Shown here piece after piece: positions 37,870 through 45,808 of a stretch of 64,000 nucleotides of DNA. The notes below the pieces were generated by a model that was given only the letters and a program-made list of their open reading frames with translations, was not told where the DNA came from and made no database searches. Within the stretch, counting starts at the first letter, position 1. Every line of letters starts with the position of its first letter. This DNA is from Alphaproteobacteria bacterium. Its GTDB lineage: Bacteria > Pseudomonadota > Alphaproteobacteria > Rhodobacterales > Rhodobacteraceae. The stretch covers positions 26,920 to 90,919 of the forward strand of contig JARFTV010000012.1 in the NCBI GenBank assembly GCA_029289325.1, given 5' to 3'. Position numbers and translations under genes: made by a program.

Positions 37870-38291
37870 ATGGCTGAAACCGACGTCACGACCGTTTCGG
37901 CGAAGCTGATCGGGCAGTTCAGCGCGGATACGCTTTCGGGGCTCCGAGCCGACCCGCCGGTCACGCGCGCGGGACAGAATCCATTGATCATCCGTTCGCG
38001 GCGTCATTGAGGCACCGCAACTGACCGAAAGCAACCTGTACCGGACTTCCGAACGGAAGGGGCTTGGGAATCCACAAAGACGACCTATCGCGGGATAATT
38101 GAGCGCTTCCGGGCCGACCATGGCGACAAGCGAGTCGCGAAGATGGAACATCAGCACTCTGGAAGATCATCGGCGCAAAGGCCGAAACCCCGGCGGCCGC
38201 GAACACCCTTCCCCGCTACAACCTGGCATCTCTGACCACGGCCCAACGGACGCCCTTTGCCCCGCCCGGCTGCACGCCGGAAAGACATTAA
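37870..38291 (+). pseudogene. Decayed tyrosine recombinase (phage-type integrase) fragment
   Basis: One reading frame runs from ATG 37870, hits a stop at 38008-38010, and continues in the same frame as STKTTYRGIIERFRADHGDK and RVAKMEHQH (to about 38157). After a frame change it goes on as WKIIGAKAETPAAANTL. This is the SAM-like core-binding domain found at the N-terminus of alphaproteobacterial phage integrases, and it ends without the catalytic R-H-R-Y domain. At least one stop, one frameshift and a large 3' deletion make it non-functional. It lies 22 nt from the 3' end of a tRNA-Ser gene, the usual target of such enzymes. Confidence 0.7.
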
Positions 38292-38313
38292 AACCAACGG
38301 CACTTTCTGATGG

Positions 38314-38403
38314 TGGCGGACAGTGAGGGATTCGAACCCTCGAGACGGTTCCCCGCCTACACACTTTCCAGGCGTGCGCCTTCGACCACTCGGCCAACTG
38401 TCC
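38314..38403 (-). tRNA. tRNA-Ser, anticodon GGA
   Basis: Read on the minus strand, the acceptor GGACAGT pairs with ACTGTCC and is followed by G-CCA (CCA encoded). The D-arm GCCGAGTGGTCGAAGGC, an anticodon stem CACGC/GTGTG with loop CTGGAAA (anticodon GGA), a long variable arm and the T-arm GAGGGTTCGAATCCCTC are all present. The length of 90 nt is right for a class II tRNA-Ser. Its 3' end faces the integrase relic. Confidence 0.95.
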
Positions 38404-38451
38404 GTGCGGCGGTGCTTAGCCTGCCGGCGGCGTGGGTTCAAGCACTTCCTG

Positions 38452-39171
38452 TCAGCCCACCAGACTGATTGTCACGCGGCGGTTCTGGCGGCCCTTGTTC
38501 TCGATCTTGCCAATCTCGACCCGGCCGATCTCGCCGGTGCGGGCGACGTGGGTGCCACCGCAGGGCTGCAGATCGACCTGGTCCGCCCCCTGCCCGATCC
38601 GCACCAGACGGACCCGGCCCTGGCCGCGGGGGGGGCGGACCGACATCGTCTTGACGAGGCCCGGGTTCGCGTCCAGCTCGGCTTCGGTAATCCAGTCCTC
38701 GGTCACCGGCAGATCCCGCGCGATCAGCGCGTTCAGGATACCGGCGATCACCGTGGGATCGCCCGGCGGCTCGGGCATGTCGAAGTCAAGCCGGCCGCGA
38801 TCCTGGGCGATCGCTCCGCCAGTCACCGGCAGCGGGATCACAACTGACAGAAGGTGCAGTGCAGTATGAATTCGCATGTGGCGGTGCCGCCGCGCCCAGT
38901 CGATCACCTGAACGGCCTGCTCGCCGGCCGGGGGCATCGGCAGCGGCTCGGCCGGGACCAGTGCCACCTGCCCACTGTCAAGCTTCAGAGTGGTCGCGAT
39001 CGGCAGACGGCCGCCGGACCAGTCCAGCACACCGCTGTCGCCCGGCTGGCCACCGCCGGTCGGATAAAAGACCGTCCGGTCGACCACGAGCCCGCCCTCC
39101 GGCGTATGTGCAAGGATCCGACAGTCAGCCGCGGTCTGATAGGCATCCGCCCTGAACAGAAGTTCGGTCAC
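38452..39171 (-). CDS. Alanyl-tRNA editing protein (AlaX type)
   Basis: Hydrolyses mischarged Ser- or Gly-tRNA(Ala) in trans. The 239-aa product has FYPTGGGQPGDSGVL, the zinc-binding HTALHLLSVV (HxxxH) and CGGTHV, the three signatures of the AlaRS editing domain, without an aminoacylation core. It overlaps the mechanosensitive-channel gene start-to-stop by 4 nt (ATGA) on the same strand. Confidence 0.94.
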   Translation of the reverse strand: MTELLFRADAYQTAADCRILAHTPEGGLVVDRTVFYPTGGGQPGDSGVLDWSGGRLPIATTLKLDSGQVALVPAEPLPMPPAGEQAVQVIDWARRHRHMRIHTALHLLSVVIPLPVTGGAIAQDRGRLDFDMPEPPGDPTVIAGILNALIARDLPVTEDWITEAELDANPGLVKTMSVRPPRGQGRVRLVRIGQGADQVDLQPCGGTHVARTGEIGRVEIGKIENKGRQNRRVTISLVG

Positions 39172-41597
39172 CGTTCCGCCCCCTTCACGTCGGTCGTCTG
39201 CTCCTTTCGGCCCGCCGGCCGCGCGACCGGCGGCCGCCCTTCCTGCACCAGATCCGCCAGTGCCAGCACGGTCTGCGCCGTCTTGATCGGGTCGGGCTCT
39301 GCCGGAGGCGGCGCGGGCGGCGCGGGTGGCAGGATATGGATACCCTCCTCCCGGAAACGCGCCATGATCTGATGATAAAGCTCGCTGCGGACCTGCACAC
39401 CGAAATTCACGTCGCGCAGGATGATGCGCAGTTCGAAGGTCATCTGGTTCGTCGTATAACCCGCAAAGACCACCAGCGGGGGCGGATTCAGGATTGCGAG
39501 GGGCTGGGCCTCTGCCAGTTCCTTCAGAATGCGCTCGACCTGGCGGGTGTCCGACCCCATCGCCACCGCGACCGGCACGATGATCCGGCCCGACAGGTTG
39601 AACCGGGTCCAGTTCGTCACCCGACCGGTGATCAGGTCGGCGTTCGGCACGATCACGTCGTTGCGGTCGAAGGTCTCGATCCGGGTGGAGCGGACCGAGA
39701 TCGCGCGCACCCTGCCCTGCACCCCACCAACCTCGATCCAGTCGCCTTCGGAGACCGGGCGCTCGACCAGAAGGATGATGCCCGAAATGAAGTTCGACAC
39801 GATCTGCTGCAGGCCGAAACCGATGCCGACCGAAAGTGCACCGGCGACGATGGCAAGGCCAGACAGGTCGATCCCGGCCGCGTTGATCGCGACCAACCCG
39901 GCCAGGAAGATACCGACATAGCCGACCCCCGCGACCATGGCGGTCTGCCCGCCCTGATCCATCCGGGTCTTGGGCAGGATCGTGGTGCGCAGGGCGCCCT
40001 GGAACAGGCGGGTCAGCATGTAGCCGACGACGAACACCGCCGCAAAGATCAGGAAATCGGTAGGCGAGATCCGTGTCTCGCCGATCTGGAAGCCCTCGGT
40101 AAAGCGGGTCCAGAGCTCTGTCAGATCCGAGAACCGCGCGCCCCAGATCAGCGCAAAGACCGGTAGCGCGGCCAGTGTCATAGCAAAGCCCGCCAGCACC
40201 GGGACCAAGGTGTCGGCAGCCTTCTCGTCGGCCTTCACGATCAGCGCCCAGACATCGCTGAAAAGCCGCTGCAGGATGAAGAGAAGCGTGACCAGCCCCA
40301 AGGTCAGGATCGCCGGATAGATCAGCGCGGTCGCGGCTTGCACATAGCCCAGGCCCGCAAGCACCGGCCCGGCGACGCCGACGATCGTCAGCGCACGCGC
40401 AAAGACGAGGAGCAGACGGAGCACATAGTTCCGGTCATCGGGCGACCCCGCCTTGCGCAGCAGGCGCCCGGTCCACAGAAGCACCAGCCCCCCGGCCAAC
40501 AGGATCGGGAAGGACATGACCCCGGTCGTCACGTCCGAATAGGCCTGCGCATCCATCGCGGCCGAGCGCAGCATGTCGGTCGCGATGACCAGCCCCATCA
40601 GAAGCGAGAGGAACCTCCCTTCGGCCCGGCTCTCGGGCGGCATCGGCAGGATCGCATTCTCGTTCTGCACCCGCGGGAAGGCGCGCGTGCCAAGCCAGGC
40701 GGCGGTGAAGACGACGAACCCCATCCAGGGAAGCGCAGCCACGACCTGCTGGCCAATCTCCCCCGGCATCCCGCTGGCCATCAGCGCACTGGCCAGAGAG
40801 AAGATGCCCAGCGTCGGCAACACGATCTCGCCCAGCGAGGCGAGGAACGCCCACACCTTCCGGCCCCGTGCCGTCGCACGCCCCTGCAGTCGTTCCGCAA
40901 AACTCCTGATCCAACGGCGGACATAGACCACCAGGGCCACGGCGACCGCCAGCAGGACGAGGATCAGGGGCAGGTTGTCAAAGAGCTGCGCCCGTGGCTC
41001 GGGTTCGGTCCAGGCGGTCGCGGCCTCTTCCCACAGGCGCTGCACGGTGTCCGACAGGCCGATCGCCGCCTCGGGCCAGTTTCCGGGGTTCAGTGGCGAC
41101 GGCCAGAGTTGCAGAAGCTGGTCCGCCTGACGTTCGCGCAGCGTCCGGTCGATCTCGCGGATCAATCCGTCGGCGCGGCGATAGCCCTCTTCGGCCGCGA
41201 TACCGGGGGCCTGCAGCTTGACCAGCTGTTGCGCCAGTTCCTGTCTCCGGCGCGAGATTTCATCAGCCTCGGTCTCGCCCTCTGCCGGGGCTGGGCCAAG
41301 CGCCGCGATCTGTTCGCGCACCGTGGCGATCCGGGCCGAGTTCGCATTCTGCGCCGTCAGCAGCGCCGCGCGCCATTGCGCCAGCTGCGCCCGGATCACC
41401 TCCAGCCGCTCGCTGGAGGTGCGGCGTTCGGCGATCTCGGCCTCGGCCCGCTGGGCACGGCGGTCCCAGTCGCCATAATCCAGCACCGAGCCGTCGCCGA
41501 CGATGTCCTGCAACGGCGGCGGGGCAAGATCCTGCGCCGCCAGCGACCCGGCTGCAAGGACCAGGGCCAGCGCCAGCCATCGCAGGAGACGCGTCAT
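39168..41597 (-). CDS. MscS-family mechanosensitive channel with an N-terminal DUF3772 region
   Basis: An 809-aa inner-membrane protein resembling the large MscK/YbiO-like channels. It has a signal peptide, a periplasmic coiled-coil stretch (residues about 40-150, rich in Glu, Arg and Gln; DUF3772-like) and about eleven membrane helices. The MscS pore helix and beta domain follow (GFGLQQIVSNFISG, then VERPVSEGDWIEVGGVQGRV). The C-tail is Pro-rich. It overlaps cysK upstream and alaX downstream by 4 nt each, so all three are translationally coupled. Confidence 0.92.
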   Translation of the reverse strand: MTRLLRWLALALVLAAGSLAAQDLAPPPLQDIVGDGSVLDYGDWDRRAQRAEAEIAERRTSSERLEVIRAQLAQWRAALLTAQNANSARIATVREQIAALGPAPAEGETEADEISRRRQELAQQLVKLQAPGIAAEEGYRRADGLIREIDRTLRERQADQLLQLWPSPLNPGNWPEAAIGLSDTVQRLWEEAATAWTEPEPRAQLFDNLPLILVLLAVAVALVVYVRRWIRSFAERLQGRATARGRKVWAFLASLGEIVLPTLGIFSLASALMASGMPGEIGQQVVAALPWMGFVVFTAAWLGTRAFPRVQNENAILPMPPESRAEGRFLSLLMGLVIATDMLRSAAMDAQAYSDVTTGVMSFPILLAGGLVLLWTGRLLRKAGSPDDRNYVLRLLLVFARALTIVGVAGPVLAGLGYVQAATALIYPAILTLGLVTLLFILQRLFSDVWALIVKADEKAADTLVPVLAGFAMTLAALPVFALIWGARFSDLTELWTRFTEGFQIGETRISPTDFLIFAAVFVVGYMLTRLFQGALRTTILPKTRMDQGGQTAMVAGVGYVGIFLAGLVAINAAGIDLSGLAIVAGALSVGIGFGLQQIVSNFISGIILLVERPVSEGDWIEVGGVQGRVRAISVRSTRIETFDRNDVIVPNADLITGRVTNWTRFNLSGRIIVPVAVAMGSDTRQVERILKELAEAQPLAILNPPPLVVFAGYTTNQMTFELRIILRDVNFGVQVRSELYHQIMARFREEGIHILPPAPPAPPPAEPDPIKTAQTVLALADLVQEGRPPVARPAGRKEQTTDVKGAER

Positions 41598-42628
41598 GCG
41601 TCCTCGTAGACGGTCGGGATCGGCCGGGCAGGACGATCAAGCCATTCCGGCACCGGCAGGCCCTTCTCGCGCAGGAAGGTCGGATTGTAGATCTTGGACT
41701 GATAGCGGCTGCCGTAGTCGCACAGGATCGTCACGATGGTCTTGCCCGGCCCCATCTCACGCGCCATGCGGATCGCTCCGGCGATGTTGATCCCGGTGGA
41801 ACCACCCATGCACAGACCTTCGTCCGTCAGCAGATCAAAGATGATCGGCAGCGCCTCGCTGTCCGGGATGCGATAGCTGAAATCGGGAGTCAGCCCTTCA
41901 AGGTTCGCCGTGATCCGGCCCTGACCGATGCCCTCGGTGATCGACGTCCCGGGAGCTTCCAGCTTGCCGGTGGTGTAGAAGCTGTGCAGCGCCGCGCCCT
42001 CGGGGTCGGCAAGGCCGATCTTCACGCCCTTGGGCTGCAGCGCGGCCGCCACCCCCGCGAGCGTCCCGCCCGAGCCCACGGCGCAGATGAATCCATCCAC
42101 CTTGCCTCCGGTCTGCTCCCAGATTTCCGGCCCCGTGGTCTCGACATGGGCCTGGCGGTTGGCAACGTTGTCGAACTGGTTGGCCCAGATCGCGCCATTG
42201 GGCTCGGTCTTGGCCAGTGCCTCGGCCAGCCGGCCCGAATATCGGACATAGTTGTTCGGGTTGCGATAGGGCGCGGCCGGGACCTGCACCAGCTCCGCCC
42301 CCGCCAGTCGCAGCATGTCCTTCTTTTCCTGAGACTGCGTCTCGGGGATCACGATGACGGTGCGGAAGCCCATCGACGCCCCGACCAGCGCCAACCCGAT
42401 CCCGGTGTTGCCGGCCGTGCCCTCGACGATGGTACCACCCGGCTTCAGCAGGCCCTTCGCGATGGCATCCTTGATGATGTACAGCGCCGCGCGGTCCTTG
42501 ACCGACTGGCCGGGGTTCATGAACTCGGCCTTCCCAAGGATCGTGCAGCCGGTGATCTCGGAGGCCTTCTTCAGCTTCAGAAGCGGCGTGTTCCCGATGG
42601 TGTCGGCCAGATCACTGTGAATGCGCAT
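41594..42628 (-). CDS. cysK: Cysteine synthase A (O-acetylserine sulfhydrylase)
   Basis: Makes cysteine from O-acetylserine and sulfide with PLP. The 344-aa product has NPGQSVKDRAALYIIKDA with the PLP lysine, the substrate loop GTAGNTGIGLALVG, and GSGGTLAGVAAAL for phosphate. It is longer than E. coli CysK (323 aa) but typical for Rhodobacteraceae. Start 42628 is preceded by GGAAGGA. In Rhodobacter sphaeroides cysK has been linked with tellurite resistance together with trgAB; here trgAB lies 19 kb away. Confidence 0.95.
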   Translation of the reverse strand: MRIHSDLADTIGNTPLLKLKKASEITGCTILGKAEFMNPGQSVKDRAALYIIKDAIAKGLLKPGGTIVEGTAGNTGIGLALVGASMGFRTVIVIPETQSQEKKDMLRLAGAELVQVPAAPYRNPNNYVRYSGRLAEALAKTEPNGAIWANQFDNVANRQAHVETTGPEIWEQTGGKVDGFICAVGSGGTLAGVAAALQPKGVKIGLADPEGAALHSFYTTGKLEAPGTSITEGIGQGRITANLEGLTPDFSYRIPDSEALPIIFDLLTDEGLCMGGSTGINIAGAIRMAREMGPGKTIVTILCDYGSRYQSKIYNPTFLREKGLPVPEWLDRPARPIPTVYEDA

Positions 42629-42680
42629 GGGGCGGTCCTTCCTTGGTCCCGCAAAGGTGTATTTGGGTCGGGGGCCAAAC

Positions 42681-43394
42681 TCAAGCCGGGGCGGACCCTC
42701 CGGCAGCGAACAGCCGTCGTGCAGCCGGGACCAGCGCGACCACGACGATAAGGATCGACACCAGGCACCAGATGGCCGGAGCCTCATTCGGGTTCGAGGT
42801 CAGCAGGTTGGCCGCCACGGGCCCGACCAGCGCATGGAACAGCGCGAACCTCCAGGCCCCATAGAAAATCGGCATGACGAAGACGGCAAGCACATAGGTC
42901 GGGAATCCGAAATTCGTTCCAAGCCAGCGGTCGGGACCCGACAGGATGTCCCCATAGGGCATGGTCCAGCCCAGATGCCACTCGCCGCTGATCGTGCAGA
43001 GGACGTCGCCACACAGCGGCTGCCCGATCTCGCAACGGCCAAGACCGGGCCAGAACATCTGCACCAGGATGAGTGCCGAGGCCAGCATGGCCAGACCCAT
43101 CACCCAGCGCCGGACTCCCCCACCCAGTCCAGGGGCCAGCCAGGCCAGCATGAAGGCATTGATCACCACGGGCTGCAGCGCGATGTGCAGAAGCGACAGC
43201 GCCGTGACCGTCCGGTTCGCAGGCGTGCCGCACTGGTCGATCACCATGTAACCGGCCAGCTGCAAGCCTTCCATCGCGGCGAAGAACAGTAGCGTCAGCG
43301 GCACGGCGACGGGATCGCCCCGTCTTGCGGTCAGGACGGCCCCGGCAACGCCTGCGACCGTGAACCCCGCGGTGACCTCGATGCCCCAGCACAT
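42681..43394 (-). CDS. DUF5765 membrane protein
   Basis: A 237-aa protein with six to seven transmembrane helices, no charged catalytic pattern and a C-terminal basic helix. The opening MCWGIEVTAGFTVAGVAGA and the Cys/Trp-containing loop CTISGEWHLGW match the DUF5765 family. Function unknown. It lies 52 nt upstream of cysK on the same strand and may belong to its transcript. Confidence 0.8.
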   Translation of the reverse strand: MCWGIEVTAGFTVAGVAGAVLTARRGDPVAVPLTLLFFAAMEGLQLAGYMVIDQCGTPANRTVTALSLLHIALQPVVINAFMLAWLAPGLGGGVRRWVMGLAMLASALILVQMFWPGLGRCEIGQPLCGDVLCTISGEWHLGWTMPYGDILSGPDRWLGTNFGFPTYVLAVFVMPIFYGAWRFALFHALVGPVAANLLTSNPNEAPAIWCLVSILIVVVALVPAARRLFAAGGSAPA

Positions 43395-43467
43395 GCCCGC
43401 GCCCCGCCCTGCCTTGCGCCGCCAGCTTGCAGCGGCGCAAGGCCTTTGCCTAGCCCCTGTCTGCGGC

Positions 43468-44862
43468 TCAGGCCTCGACCCAAAGCCCCTCGTCCTTGAC
43501 GATCTTGTAGGCCTCGTCCAGCGACGTCTTCGCCCGTTCGATCAGCACGTCGATCTCGGCCGGAGTGATGACCAGCGGCGGAGAGATGATCATCCGGTCG
43601 CCGACATGGCGCATGATCAGGTTGTTGGCAAAGCAACGCTCACGGGTCTTGAAGCCGACGGTCCCGGCCTCGCTGGCGAACTTCGCCCGCTTCTCCTTGT
43701 TCGGGGTCAGCGCGATCGATCCCATGAGACCGACCAGCTTGGCCTCGCCCACCATCGGGTGATCGACCAGCGCCTCCCAGCGTTCCTTCAGATAGGGATG
43801 GGCGACGTCCCGGACATGCTCCACGATCTTCTCGTCCTGCATGATCCGCAGGTTCTCCAGCGCCACCGCGCACGAGACCGGATGGCCGGAATAGGTGTAA
43901 CCGTGGAAGAATTCGCCGGCAGACCCCACGACATTCGCCACCTCGTCACAGACGATGCTGCCACCGATCGGCGCATAGCCCGAGGACAGCCCCTTGGCGA
44001 TGGTCATGATATGGGGCTTGATGTTGAAGGTCTGGGACCCGAACCAGTTGCCGGTGCGGCCAAAGCCGGTGATGACCTCGTCCGCGATCAGCAGGATGCC
44101 GTATTTGTCGCAGATCCGCTGGATCTCCGGCCAATAGGTCTTCGGCGGCACGATCACGCCCCCCGCGCCCTGGATCGGCTCACCGATGAAGGCCGCCACA
44201 TTGTCCGGCCCGATCTGAAGGATCTTTTTCTCCAGCTCCTGCGCGCGGGCCAGGCCGAACTCGTCCTCGGACATGTCCCCGCCCTCGCCCCACCAGTAGG
44301 GCTGGTCAATATGCTCGATCCCGTCGATCTTGCCGCCATGCGCGTGGATCGGCTTCATCCCGCCAAGCGAGCCGCCGCCCATGGTCGAGCCATGATACCC
44401 GTTCCACCGCGCGATGATGGTCTTCCGCCAGGGCATCCCCTTCACATCCCAGTAGCGGCGCACCAGACGGATGTTGGTATCGTTCGCCTCGGACCCCGAG
44501 CCCGCAAAGAAGACGTGGTTCAGATCGCCCGGAGCCAGCTTGGCGATCTCGGCCGCCAGCGCGATGGCAGGCACATGGGTCGTCTGGAAGAAGGTGTTGT
44601 AATAGGCCAGCTCCTCCATCTGCCGCGCGGCGACCTGGGCCAGTTCCTTGCGGCCATAGCCGATGTTCACGCACCACAGGCCCGCCATCCCGTCGATGAT
44701 CCGGTTGCCCTCGCTGTCGGTCAGCCAGACGCCCTCGCCCCGCGTGATGACCCGCGCGCCCTTGGCGGCAAGCCCCGCCTTGTCGGTGAACGGATGGAAA
44801 TGGTGCGCCGCGTCCAGACGCTGCAGTTCGGCGGTCGGCATGTGGTTGGTGATCATGTTCAT
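43468..44862 (-). CDS. Class III aminotransferase, polyamine:pyruvate (SpuC) type
   Basis: A 464-aa PLP enzyme likely to move the amino group of putrescine or a related omega-amine to pyruvate. It has GEGVWLTDSEGNRIIDGMAG, the PLP phosphate site SGSEANDTNIRL, the ring-contact DEVITGFGRTG and the Schiff-base Lys in TIAKGLSSGYAPIGG. The opening HHFHPFTD is typical of SpuC-like omega-transaminases. ATG 44862 follows GAGGTCACCCCC. The upstream region carries two TGATCAAA sites, one identical over 15 bp to the site before the glutamyl-ligase cluster. Confidence 0.9.
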   Translation of the reverse strand: MNMITNHMPTAELQRLDAAHHFHPFTDKAGLAAKGARVITRGEGVWLTDSEGNRIIDGMAGLWCVNIGYGRKELAQVAARQMEELAYYNTFFQTTHVPAIALAAEIAKLAPGDLNHVFFAGSGSEANDTNIRLVRRYWDVKGMPWRKTIIARWNGYHGSTMGGGSLGGMKPIHAHGGKIDGIEHIDQPYWWGEGGDMSEDEFGLARAQELEKKILQIGPDNVAAFIGEPIQGAGGVIVPPKTYWPEIQRICDKYGILLIADEVITGFGRTGNWFGSQTFNIKPHIMTIAKGLSSGYAPIGGSIVCDEVANVVGSAGEFFHGYTYSGHPVSCAVALENLRIMQDEKIVEHVRDVAHPYLKERWEALVDHPMVGEAKLVGLMGSIALTPNKEKRAKFASEAGTVGFKTRERCFANNLIMRHVGDRMIISPPLVITPAEIDVLIERAKTSLDEAYKIVKDEGLWVEA

Positions 44863-44916
44863 GGGGGTGACCTCGCGGAATCGGCAGGGCCGAATGCCCC
44901 GTCTTGGCGTCAGGAT

Positions 44917-44959
44917 ATGATCAAACGCGCCGCCGTTCAAGAAATTTGATCAAATTATC
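44917..44959. promoter_or_regulatory. Paired TGATCAAA sites upstream of the aminotransferase
   Basis: The strong site AATTTGATCAAATT (44943-44956) is a perfect 14-bp palindrome within TTTGATCAAATTATC. A weaker half-site TGATCAAAC (44918-44926) lies 29 bp nearer the gene. Both fall 56-97 nt upstream of the aminotransferase start, suiting a repressor or activator site for the GntR protein encoded next door. Confidence 0.6.
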
Positions 44960-44969
44960 TGACACCTTT

Positions 44970-45070
44970 CTCTTCTCCAAATATCCTGGGGGTTTGGGGG
45001 TGAAACCCCCATCAGCCGAGGAGGAGGGCGCAAGCTCCGACGACGAGACAAAGCCTCGCGCGTCAGCGCT
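44970..45070. repeat. Dispersed two-hairpin intergenic repeat, copy 2
   Basis: TTTCTCTTCTCCAAATATCC is followed by TGGGGGT (44995-45001) / ACCCCCA (45005-45011) and a weaker second stem GGAG/CTCC. It ends with GAGACAAAGCCTCGCGCGTC. Located between gntR (3' end) and the aminotransferase promoter; it likely terminates gntR. Confidence 0.75.
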
Positions 45071-45084
45071 CCATTCGAATACCG

Positions 45085-45741
45085 TCAGTGGCCCTCGGCC
45101 AGCGCCTGCCGGACGTGATCCACGCCCTGCTGGATATCCTGCTCGATGGCCCGCGCCAGCGCCTGGGCATCCCCCGCCCGCATCGCCGCCAGCGCCTCGC
45201 GATGCAGGTCCGGCGCCGCCTCGCGGCCATAGCGGTCGATCACCGCGCGCAACGACGGGCCCGCCCGCAGCCACAGGGACCGCGCAAGGTCCAGAAGGAC
45301 CGGGGCCTCCGCCGCCTCATACAGCGCAAAGTGGAAGGCATGGTTGGCCGCCAGATAGTCCGGCAGATTCCCCGCCTCGATGGCCCGGTTCACCGCCCCG
45401 TCGATCGCCTCCAGCCGGTCGATCTGCGCCGCCGTCAGCTTCGGCGCGGCCAGTTCCGCCAGCTTCGGCTCGATCGTCAATCGTGCGAAAGCCACCTGCT
45501 CCAGCAGATCCGCCGAAAGCTCCGGCACCGCCACCCGCCGGTTGCCCTGCGGCAACAGCGCGCCCTCGGCCGTCAGCCGCCGGATCGCCTCGCGCACGGG
45601 GGTCATTCCGGCGTCCAACTCGGTGATCAGGCCCTGTATCGTGACCGGAGCGCCCGGCGCCAGATGCCCGAACAGGATCATGTCGCGCAGCCGCGTGTAA
45701 GTGACCTCATGGCTTGGGATCTTGCGGGTCTCGGCGTCCAT
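45085..45741 (-). CDS. GntR-family transcriptional regulator (FCD type)
   Basis: A 218-aa regulator with an N-terminal winged helix (YTRLRDMILFGHLAPG, AGMTPVREAIRRLTAEGALL) and an all-helical FCD effector domain (residues about 80-218) with potential metal ligands HAFHFALYE and later His/Asp residues. Start 45741 follows GGAAGGGAG. A TTGATCAAATT site lies about 55 nt upstream of its start, and two more lie before the divergently organised aminotransferase and the distant ligase cluster, making it the likely polyamine-responsive regulator (inference). Confidence 0.9.
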   Translation of the reverse strand: MDAETRKIPSHEVTYTRLRDMILFGHLAPGAPVTIQGLITELDAGMTPVREAIRRLTAEGALLPQGNRRVAVPELSADLLEQVAFARLTIEPKLAELAAPKLTAAQIDRLEAIDGAVNRAIEAGNLPDYLAANHAFHFALYEAAEAPVLLDLARSLWLRAGPSLRAVIDRYGREAAPDLHREALAAMRAGDAQALARAIEQDIQQGVDHVRQALAEGH

Positions 45742-45794
45742 CGGGGCTCCCTTCCTTCTGCCCTTTATGACTTCATCCACCCGGCAATCAAGAG

Positions 45795-45808
45795 TTGATC
45801 AAATTTTC
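45795..45808. promoter_or_regulatory. TTGATCAAATT site upstream of gntR
   Basis: TTGATCAAATTTTC (45795-45808) shares its first 11 bases with the two other sites. It overlaps the stop codon of the upstream GH43 gene and precedes the gntR start by about 54 nt, which would fit autoregulation. Confidence 0.5.
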
